From CAWCLK01 sp963796225 (GTDB taxonomy: Bacteria; Actinomycetota; Nitriliruptoria; Nitriliruptorales; Nitriliruptoraceae), in contig CAWCLK010000033.1 of the NCBI GenBank assembly GCA_963796225.1, forward strand, positions 55,992 through 119,991: a DNA stretch of 64,000 bases, given 5' to 3'. This document shows positions 50,029-58,176 of the stretch, piece after piece; position 1 is the first letter of the stretch, and every line of letters starts with the position of its first letter. The position numbers and the translations under genes were made by a program. The notes below the pieces were generated by a model. That model did no database searches. It was not told the DNA's origin and saw only the letters and a list, made by a program, of their open reading frames with translations.

Positions 50029-51375
50029 ATGCAACGATCCACCTGGCTGCGCCACACGGCGCTCGCCGCGACCGTCGCCCTGGCGCTCACCGCCTGCGGC
50101 GGGGGCGACGACACCGGCGACGCGGAGACCACGACGGACTCCATGACGTCGTCCGAGACGATGACGGACTCGGAGACCCCCAGCGCCACCGAGACGACCA
50201 CCGAGGCCGTCGACGTCGAGCGCCCCGAGCGCGACGACACGCTCGACCTCGCCTACATCCTGCCCGAGTCCGGCCCGCTGGCCTTCCTCGGCGCCCCGAT
50301 GATCAACGGCGTCCAGCTGGCCGTCGACGACATCAACGCCGCGGGCGGCGTCAACGGCAACAACGTCACGCTGGCGACCGGCGACGAGGCCGGCGACGCG
50401 ACCCAGGCCCGCCAGGCCGCGGCCCGCGTCATCAACGACGGCGCCGACGCCGTCATCGGTGCGGCGGCATCCGGCATGTCGCAGGAGATCATCCAGCTCC
50501 TGTTCGACAACCAGATCGCCCAGTGCTCCGGGTCCAACACCTCGCCGGCGTTCTCCGACCAGGACAACAACGGCTACTACTTCCGCACCGTGCCGCCGGA
50601 CCAGGCCGTGTCGCCGATCATCGCCGACACCGTGGTCAACGACGGGTACCAGTCCGTCGCCATCGCCGCCCGCGCCGACGACTACGGCACGGCCCTGGCC
50701 GACCTGGTCGAGTCCGCGCTGAGCGACCTCGGTGCCGAGGTGGCCACCAACGTCCAGTACGACCCGAACACCTCGGACTTCTCGGCCGAGGTCTCCGACA
50801 TCACGGGCTCGGGTGCCGAGGCCGTCGTCATCATCGGTTTCGGTGAGGCTGCGACGCTGATCCGTCAGCTGATCGAGTCGGGCGTCGACCCGTCGGCGAT
50901 CTACGGCGGTGACGGCCTGTTCGGCCCGACCCTGACCGGCGACGTCAACCCCGACGACCCGAGCTTCATCGCCGGTATGAAGGTCATCGGCGCCGCCGGT
51001 GGCGCTGACTTCAACCAGCGCCTCAACGACGCGATGCCGCCGGAGGAGGAGGGCAACCTCATCTACGGTGGTCAGACCTACGACTGCGCCATCGTGATGG
51101 CGCTGGCCGCCGTCGCGGCGGGCTCGACCGACCCGGCGGACTTCATCGAAGAGGTCGGCAACGTCACCACCGACGGCACCGAGTGCACCTCCTTCGAGGA
51201 GTGCAAGGGCATGCTCGAGAACGGCGAGGACATCGACTACACCGGCGCGTCCGGGCCGCTGGACATCCAGGGCACCGACCCGACCTTCGGCCGCTACGCC
51301 ATCGCCCAGTTCCAGGACGACGGCTCGCTCGAGATCGTCGGCGACCAGGACGTCGACCTGAACGAGATCTCCTGA
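50029..51375 (+). CDS. livK: Branched-chain amino-acid ABC transporter, substrate-binding lipoprotein
   Basis: 448 residues. GGGAGGA precedes ATG 50029. A lipoprotein signal (LRHTALAATVALALTACGGG) is followed by a Thr/Ser/Glu-rich spacer and a type I periplasmic-binding fold: LDLAYILPESGPLAFLGAPM, INGVQLAVDDINAAGGVNGN, TQARQAAARVINDGADAVIG, SPIIADTVVNDGYQSVAIAA, AEAVVIIGFGEAATLIRQLI. It captures branched-chain amino acids or related ligands for the LivHMGF permease encoded convergently just downstream. In-frame throughout. Confidence 0.9.
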   Translation: MQRSTWLRHTALAATVALALTACGGGDDTGDAETTTDSMTSSETMTDSETPSATETTTEAVDVERPERDDTLDLAYILPESGPLAFLGAPMINGVQLAVDDINAAGGVNGNNVTLATGDEAGDATQARQAAARVINDGADAVIGAAASGMSQEIIQLLFDNQIAQCSGSNTSPAFSDQDNNGYYFRTVPPDQAVSPIIADTVVNDGYQSVAIAARADDYGTALADLVESALSDLGAEVATNVQYDPNTSDFSAEVSDITGSGAEAVVIIGFGEAATLIRQLIESGVDPSAIYGGDGLFGPTLTGDVNPDDPSFIAGMKVIGAAGGADFNQRLNDAMPPEEEGNLIYGGQTYDCAIVMALAAVAAGSTDPADFIEEVGNVTTDGTECTSFEECKGMLENGEDIDYTGASGPLDIQGTDPTFGRYAIAQFQDDGSLEIVGDQDVDLNEIS

Positions 51376-51417
51376 TCTCGTGAGGTCAGCGGATCGTTCG
51401 CTGATCGCCTGACACGC

Positions 51418-51455
51418 CACGAGGGCCCGGCATCACCAGGTGCCGGGCCCTCGTG
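51418..51455 (+). terminator. Strong terminator hairpin after livK
   Basis: cacgagggcccggca (51418-51432) and its exact reverse complement (51441-51455) form a 15-bp stem with an 8-base loop. Confidence 0.85.
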
Positions 51456-51480
51456 CGCGCCCCCGCCCCGCTCGGGCGCC

Positions 51481-51524
51481 ACTGGGTGCATGGGTGGACC
51501 TCCGCCCCCGTTCATGCACCCAGT
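51481..51524. repeat. Palindromic 40-bp intergenic repeat, copy 1
   Basis: actgggtgcatg (51481-51492) and catgcacccagt (51513-51524) are perfect arms in the convergent gap between livK and livF. The same arms and the same 18-base loop length recur at 60894-60933 in another convergent gap. Either a bidirectional terminator or a dispersed element. Confidence 0.8.
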
Positions 51525-51570
51525 ACGGGGCGGGGAGGGCACCCGGCACCGGGGGCGGGCGCGGGGCGGG

Positions 51571-52344
<774 letters not shown>

Positions 52345-52405
52345 GCGCGTCCCTCCGCGACCTGGCGGGCCAGCTCGTGGTCGATGGTGACCGTGCCCCT
52401 CGTCG

Positions 52406-53233
52406 TTAGGCGCTCTTGTCCTCGTGGTGGGCGCCGAGGTAGGCGTCGATCACGGCGGGGTCCGGCGACGGCGCCGGGCGGGCCCTCGGCGATGATCCCG
52501 CCCTGGGCCATGACACGACCCAGTCGGAGATGGCCATCACGACATCCATGTCGTGCTCGACGAACACGACGGTCATGCCGTCGTCGGGCAGGGTGGTGAC
52601 GTGGCCGAGCAGGGACTGGGTCAGCGCCGGGTTCACCCCGGCCATCGGCTCGTCGAGCATGACCAGCGAGGGGTCGAGCATGAGCGACCGGGCCATCTCG
52701 AGCAGCTTGCGCTGGCCGCCCGAGAGGGTGCCGGCGTACTCGTCGCGCATGTGGTCGAGCTTGAACCGTGCCAGCAGCTCGTCGGCGCGGTCCTCGATCT
52801 CGTCCTCCTGGCCGCGCCAGCGGGTCGGCAGCAGCGCGGGCAGGAAGCGTTCGCCGACCTGGTTCCCGGCGCCGAGCTTCATGTTCTCGAGGACGGTCAG
52901 ACGGGCGAGCGCCTTGGTCAGCTGGAAGGTGCGGACCATGCCGCGGTGGGCGACCCGGTGCGAGGGGACACGCGCCAGGTTCTCGCCGTCGAAGGTCCAG
53001 GAGCCGCCGTCGGCGCGGTCGAACCCGGTCATCAGGTTGAAGAAGGTCGTCTTGCCCGCCCCGTTGGGTCCGATCAGGGCGGTGATGACGCCCCGCTGGA
53101 TCTCGAGGTGCTCGACGTCGACGGCGGTCAGGCCGCCGAAGGACCGGCGGACACCGTCGACGATGAGGATCGGGTCGGGCTTGGCCACGCCGGGTTCGGG
53201 GGCGACGTCGGCGAGGGAGGGACGATCAGGCAT
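52406..53233 (-). CDS. livG: Branched-chain amino-acid ABC transporter ATPase LivG
   Basis: ATG 53233: [40 protein letters not shown] (Walker A), [40 protein letters not shown] (signature), [20 protein letters not shown] (Walker B), [20 protein letters not shown] (H loop). A short compensated frame change lies near 52480-52520. After the visible TAA at 52406 another frame reads [20 protein letters not shown] and ends exactly at a TGA overlapping the livF ATG (ATGA), so the native protein probably runs on to about 52341. It overlaps livM by 8 bp. Confidence 0.9.
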   Translation of the reverse strand: MPDRPSLADVAPEPGVAKPDPILIVDGVRRSFGGLTAVDVEHLEIQRGVITALIGPNGAGKTTFFNLMTGFDRADGGSWTFDGENLARVPSHRVAHRGMVRTFQLTKALARLTVLENMKLGAGNQVGERFLPALLPTRWRGQEDEIEDRADELLARFKLDHMRDEYAGTLSGGQRKLLEMARSLMLDPSLVMLDEPMAGVNPALTQSLLGHVTTLPDDGMTVVFVEHDMDVVMAISDWVVSWPRAGSSPRARPAPSPDPAVIDAYLGAHHEDKSA

Positions 53234-54205
53234 TGAGCATCATCTCCCGTCGGTTCCCGACCAGGCCCTGGGGTCGGAAGATCATCAGCAGCATCAGGGC
53301 CAGGCCGACGGTGGTCAGCGCGACGGCGCCGGTCGCCCGCCGCCCTGCATGAAGGCGGGCAGGGCGTCGACGGACGCCGCCTGCCGCAGGCCGGTGTTGA
53401 TGGCCTGGAACAGGAACCAGAACATCACCGCCCCGAGCATCGGGCCGAAGCGTGACGCTGCCCGCCCAGGATCAGGACCGTGTAGGCGAAGAAGGTGATC
53501 TGGGGAAGTAGGTGTCGGCGTTGACCGTGGACCCGGAGATGGCGAACAGCACCCCGCCGAGCGCCCCGATCACGCCGCCGATGACCAAGGACTGCATCTT
53601 CAACGAGAAGACGTTCTTGCCAGCGCCCGGGCGGCGTCCTCGTCCTCGCGGATGGCCTTGATCATCCGCCCCCACGGGCTGCGCATCAGCGCGACGAGCA
53701 GCAGGGTGCACAGCAGCGCGACGCCCAGGTGACCACCAGCGCCCACGTCTGCTGGTTGGTGTAGGAGACCAGCCCGATGCCGTAGCGGCCGGGGGGGAAC
53801 GGGTTGATCGCGCAGAAGTCGCGGCGATGACTGCAGCCCGAAGGGGCCACCGGTGACTGGTCGGCCCAGCTGGAGCTCACCACCAGGCGCAGCACCTCGG
53901 CGACCGCGATCGTGGTGATGGCGAAGTAGTCGGATCGCAGCCGCAGGGTGGGCACGCCGAGCACCGGGCCAGCACGACGCCGCGAGCAGGCCGAACACGA
54001 GCCCAGCCACATCGACCAGCCGAGCGTGGCGACGGTGATCCCGACGCCGTAGGCGCCGACGAGCATGAAGCCGACCTGGCCGAAGTTCAGCAGGCCCGGT
54101 GAAGCCGTAGTGCATGTTCAGGCCGATGGCCAGCAGCGCGTAGGCCGCGGCCGTGGGGCCGAACGCGCCGCGCAGGCCGCTGAAGAAGATCTCGCTGAAG
54201 TCCAC
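53226..54205 (-). CDS. livM: Branched-chain amino-acid ABC transporter permease LivM (multiple frameshifts)
   Basis: GTG 54205 begins DFSEIFFSGLRGAFGPTAAA, YALLAIGLNMHYGFTG. Fragments in changing frames then follow the LivM pattern: VGFMLVGAYGVGITVATLGW, LRLRSDYFAITTIAVAEVLR, ALLCTLLLVALMRSPWGRMI, KAIREDEDAARALG-like, NVFSLKMQSLVIGGVIGALG, GGVLFAISGSTVNADTYFP, and the end LMLLMIFRPQGLVGNRREMM. At least five indels fall between about 53330 and 54100. The segment order is correct and complete, so the gene is probably intact in the organism. About 326 residues. Confidence 0.82.
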
Positions 54206-54215
54206 GGACCGCTCC

Positions 54216-55546
54216 TCAGCCGATGCGCTCGGAACGGCCCAGGATGCCCTGGGGCCGGACGAGCAGGACGACGATCAGGACGACCAGGGCCCACATGTAC
54301 TTCAGCTCGGCGGGGAACCACACGACCGACACCTCGGTCACGAGGCCGATCACGATGGCCCCGGCCATGGCGCCGTAGGTGGTGCCGAGACCCCCGAGGA
54401 TGACCGCTGCGAACATCAGCAGCAGCAGCCGGAAGCCCATGAACCAGTCGACCGCGACGGCCGAGCCGAACAGGATCCCGCCGGCCGCCGCGAGCCCGCC
54501 GCCGAGCACCCACACCAAGAGCACGACCCGGTCGACGTCGATGCCCGAGGACTCGGCCAGGTCGCGGTTGTCGGCCACCGCGCGCATCGCCTTGCCGATG
54601 CGGGTGGTTGCAGCATCAGGCCCACGGCAACCAGGATCACGACGGAGATGGCCATGATCGACAGGTCGCGGGGCGTGAGCGCGACCGGGCCGATGCGGAT
54701 GACCGACTGGCCGACGAAGTCGGCGTAGGGCCGCGGGGCGCCGCCGAAGAACAGCAGCAGCAGGTGGCGCACGAACAGCGACAGGCCGATCGACACGATC
54801 ATGAGCTGGAACAGCCCGACCCGCCGTCGGCGCAAGGGGTTGAACAGCCCCTTCTCCATGCTGGCGCCGAGCGCGGCCGTCAGCACGATCGCGATCGGCG
54901 CCGCCACGAGCAGGTGCAGGTGCCAGGTCTGGACGTTGAGCCACCAGGTCACCAGGGCGCCGAAGGCGACCAGCTCGCCGTGGGCGAAGTTGATCAGCCC
55001 GGTGGTGCCGAAGATCAGGGACAGCCCGACGGCCGTCATCGCGATGATCAGCCCGAACTTCAGCCCGTTGGCGACCGCACGCCAGAAGGCGTCGGCGGTG
55101 CTGCGCCCCGCGTTGCCCTCGCCGAGCAGGAACAGGGCGGGGCGGACCCTGCCGGTCGGAACCTCGACCTCCAGCGGGTTGCGGTCGGCGTCCCGCAGCG
55201 CCACGCCGTCGGGCAGGGTGGTCTCGTCCAACGTGGCCGTGTAGGTCCCGCCCCCGTCGACGAGCACCTGCCAGCTGCCCTCGTCGTCGGTCGTGGCCGA
55301 CCCGACCTGGTTGCCGTCGGCGTCCGTGACGGTGATGGTCACCCCGGGGACGGGGTTGCGGTCACCATCCCGGATCGTGCCGGACAGCCCGGTCTCGGCC
55401 GCGCCCTCGGGGGCGGTGGCCCCCTCGGAGGCGGTGGACGCCCCGTCGGAGGGCGAGGCCGTCTCGGCCCACGCCTGGGGCACCAGGAGGGCGACCATGA
55501 GGACGGCCCCGAGCGCGAGCACGCATGCGCGCACACGTCTGGCCAC
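54216..55546 (-). CDS. livH: Branched-chain amino-acid ABC transporter permease LivH with exported N-terminal domain
   Basis: GTG 55546 follows GGGAGGAG. The first ~27 residues are a signal peptide (ARRVRACVLALGAVLMVALL then VPQAWA). Residues ~45-125 form a carboxypeptidase-regulatory/CNA-B-like beta domain (GLSGTIRDGDRNPVPGVTIT, VTDADGNQVGSATTDDEGSW, QVLVDGGGTYTATLDETTLP). The LivH permease then begins: AFWRAVANGLKFGLIIAMTA, VGLSLIFGTTGLINFAHGEL. A frame change near 54607 leads to TRIGKAMRAVADNRDLAESS, the EAA-type loop, and the end LVRPQGILGRSERIG. About 443 residues against about 290 for ordinary LivH; the extra part is the exported domain. It heads livH-livM-livG-livF. Confidence 0.88.
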
Positions 55547-55635
55547 GGAAACGCTCCTCCCAGCGGCAGTGTGAACCGTCGGGAGTGTAGGCAGGTGACC
55601 TCGCCGCGAGGGCGCAGACCGACCAGATCGGTGCG

Positions 55636-56382
55636 TCAACCGCTCGTGCCACTGGGCGCCGTAGTGGTCGCGGCGGGCAGCAGGAGCCGCAGCACGCGGG
55701 CCTCGCCCTCGATCCGGTGCCCCGCCCCGATCCCCACCCGGGCCACCTCCGCCGGCGGGTCGGCCATGCCTCGCTGCGCCAGCGTCGAGACCAGGCAGGC
55801 ACCCGTGGCGGTGGTCAGCTCGACGTCGGTGTCCTGCGGTTGCGTGGTGAACCCGGTGAGCAGGTGGTCGACGGCCGGTGCGGGCACCGCGATCGGGCCG
55901 GCGAGCGTGTCGACCGTGCCGGAGCCGAGCCCGATCGGACCGATGGTGATGGTGTCGAGCCCGAGCTCGGCCACGCACGTGCACACCGCCACGACCAGCG
56001 ACATGGTGTCGAGCACGCCGACCTGCGACATGTCGAGGTCGTCGACGGCGACGCCCGCCGTGGCGGCTTCGGCCGTGACCAGCCGTCGGACCGCCTCGAG
56101 CGCGCGGTCGCGGACCGCGTCGTCCAGGGCGGCGTAGGTCAGCACCTCGCGCATGCGGGCCCAGGTCGGGACGTCCGGTGTCCACTCGGGGGCGCGCACG
56201 CGCACGGCGCACGCCGTGGTGTCGCCGCGGGGGACGCGCGCCCAGGCCAGGCGGACCGCCCCGCCCCCGAGGGTCCGCACGGCGGCCTCGACCCGCTCCA
56301 CGGAGGCGCCCGCGTCGACCAGCGCCCCGAGCAGCATCTCGCCCGTCACGCCGTCACGGGCGTCGACGTGGGCGTCGACCAC
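55636..56382 (-). CDS. Truncated LarC-like (DUF111) protein
   Basis: GTG 56382 has CAGGAGG five bases upstream. About 248 residues: VVDAHVDARDGVTGEMLLGA, GASVERVEAAVRTLGGGAVR, and later LDMSQVGVLDTMSLVVAVCT, LGLDTITIGPIGLGSGTVDT, GPIAVPAPAVDHLLTGFTTQ, DVELTTATGACLVSTLAQRG. These are LarC (nickel-pincer cofactor nickel insertase) landmarks, but the HEVG motif is replaced (SQVG), and the protein stops where full LarC (~400 residues) continues. No larB or larE is nearby. It may be a diverged paralogue, not a working nickel chelatase. Confidence 0.7.
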   Translation of the reverse strand: MVDAHVDARDGVTGEMLLGALVDAGASVERVEAAVRTLGGGAVRLAWARVPRGDTTACAVRVRAPEWTPDVPTWARMREVLTYAALDDAVRDRALEAVRRLVTAEAATAGVAVDDLDMSQVGVLDTMSLVVAVCTCVAELGLDTITIGPIGLGSGTVDTLAGPIAVPAPAVDHLLTGFTTQPQDTDVELTTATGACLVSTLAQRGMADPPAEVARVGIGAGHRIEGEARVLRLLLPAATTTAPSGTSG

Positions 56383-56526
56383 GAATGCCTCCTGCACGAG
56401 TCGCGGACATCCCTGCGGGCCCGATCCTAGGACGCGCCCCGGTCACGGCGGTGACGGCAGGTGCGCGCGGTAGTCTCGGCCACCAGGCACCGGGGCGGTG
56501 CTCACGACCACGTCCAGGGGATCGTC

Positions 56527-57060
56527 ATGACCGAGGACCTCGTCGGGATCCTCGTCGTCGTCGCACTCGTCGCGGTGCTGGGCCTCGTGTGGCGGTGGCC
56601 GTGCTGTCGGTGAAGCCTGTCCCGGTTCGCCGTGACTACGTCGGCGGCGCTGGGCACCGAGCACCGCGAGGACCTGTTCGCGGCCGTGCGCCGCCAGGTC
56701 GACGACCTCGCCGCCCTGCGCGCCGACGTCGGCGTCGTCCACGACAACACCGAGGTCCTGCGCGACCTGCTCCGCGACGGCCTGTCCCGGGTCGCCGTGG
56801 TGCGCTACGACGCCTTCGAGGACATGGGCGGGGCGCTGTCGTTCTCCGCCGCGATGCTCGACGAACGGGGCGACGGGGTCGTGTTCAGCGCCATCAACGG
56901 CCGCTCCGAGACCCGCACGTACGCCAAGGCGATCCACGGCGGCGCCAGCGAGCACCACCTCTCCGACGAGGAGGAGGCCGCGGTCCGGCAGGCGCTGTCC
57001 GGCGCCGGGACCACCGAGTCGCTGGCCCCGACGGGTCGCCGCCGTCGCCGTGCCGGCTGA
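56527..57060 (+). CDS. DUF4446 membrane protein (frameshifted)
   Basis: ATG 56527 starts a transmembrane helix (TEDLVGILVVVALVAVLGLV). Frame changes near 56592 and 56620 lead to LSRFAVTTSAALGTEHRED, then LFAAVRRQVDDLAALRADVG, LSRVAVVRYDAFEDMGGALS, FSAAMLDERGDGVVFSAING, RSETRTYAKAIHGGASEHHL, SDEEEAAVRQAL. The VVRYDAFEDMGG stretch is the DUF4446 signature. About 176 residues. The family is widespread in Gram-positive bacteria; function unknown. pheA starts 16 bp downstream. Confidence 0.78.
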
Positions 57061-57076
57061 CCAGGACCTGCTTCCC

Positions 57077-58001
57077 ATGACGATCGCCTACCTCGGTCCC
57101 GAGGGGACCTTCACCGAGACTGCCGCGCGCCTGGTCACCGGGGGTGACGCCGCACTGGTGCCGTGCACCGACGTCGACCGACGTCGTCCGACGTGTGGAG
57201 GCCGGCGAGGTCGAGCGGGGCGTCGTGCCCATCGAGAACACCATCGAGGGTTCGGTGCACGCCACCCTCGACGCCCTGGCCTTCGACACCGACCTGCTCA
57301 TCGAGGCCGAGCTCGAGCTGCCCATCGCGCTCGTGCTGGCCGCCCCGGGCGAGGTCGACCTCGCCCACGTCACGGCCGTCCACTCCCACCCCATCCCGCT
57401 GGCGGCGTGCCGACGGTGGCTGTCGTCGAACCTCCCGGCGCCGAGCGGGTGCCCGCCACCTCGACGGCACGGGCCGCCGCCCAGGTCGTCGGCGGGGACG
57501 GCGCCGAGGTCGCGATCGTGAACCCGCTGGCGGCGGAGCGGTACGGGCTGGAGGTCCTGGCGCGCAACATCGCCGACTCGGCGGCCAACTCGACCCGCTT
57601 CGTGGTGATCGGCCCGCGGATACCACGGCCCGACCGGCTGGGACAAGACCTCGGTGGTGGTCTTCATCGAGGCCAACCGCCCCGGGGCGCTGCTGCAGCT
57701 GCTCGAGATCTTCGCCGAGCGCGAGCTGAACCTGACCAAGATCGAGTCGCGCCCCACCAAGGCCGAGCTCGGCGAGTACTGCTTCTTCCTCGACGTCGAG
57801 GGGCACCTGGCCGACGAACGGGTCGGCGACGCCCTGGCCGCCGCCCAGCGCACCCACCGCGAGGTCAAGGTGCTGGGCAGCTACCGCCGGTCCGGGGCGC
57901 GCCAGACCGAGGAGGCCGACCGCATCGCCAGCGACGACGAGGCCTACCGGTCCTCGGCGGCGTGGCTGGCCGAGTGGCGCGCGCGCATCGTCCGCGAGTA
58001 G
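57077..58001 (+). CDS. pheA: Prephenate dehydratase with ACT domain (three or more frameshifts)
   Basis: ATG 57077: MTIAYLGPEGTFTETAARLV. Frame changes near 57178, 57430 and 57625 join DVVRRVEAGEVERGVVPIEN (signature with the catalytic Thr in NTIEGSV just after), TIEGSVHATLDALAF, AAQVVGGDGAEVAIVNPLAA, ERYGLEVLARNIADSAANST and RFVVIG to the C-terminal ACT domain (SVVVFIEANRPGALLQLLEI, LNLTKIESRPTKAELGEYCF, FLDVEGHLADERVGDALAAA). It converts prephenate to phenylpyruvate for phenylalanine synthesis, with feedback through the ACT domain. About 308 residues. Confidence 0.9.
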
Positions 58002-58040
58002 CCATCCGCCGCGCCTGCGGGCGCGTATCCTGCAGGACGA

Positions 58041-58170
58041 CGGAGGGGAGTATCCCCACGGATCGCCCGTCAGTACGGCACCGCCACCGGTGCCCGGGCG
58101 CCCGGCCGCCGCGTGTCACTCGTGACCGCAGCGGTGGAGAGACCTCCGGTTGTGGTCGACGCAACCGGAG
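58041..58170 (+). promoter_or_regulatory. yybP-ykoY-type manganese riboswitch
   Basis: The leader has the two conserved parts of this class: ggggagta (58045-58052) and gagacc (58139-58144). They are closed by a P1 helix of cggagg (58041-58046) with cctccg (58143-58148). A second hairpin, ctccggttg (58144-58152) with caaccggag (58162-58170), would hold the ribosome-binding site ccggag six bases before the ATPase start. P1 and this hairpin share ctccg, so they exclude each other: bound Mn2+ would favour P1 and free the ribosome-binding site. The class is known upstream of Mn2+ exporters including P-type ATPases. Confidence 0.8.
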
Positions 58171-58176
58171 CCTCGC

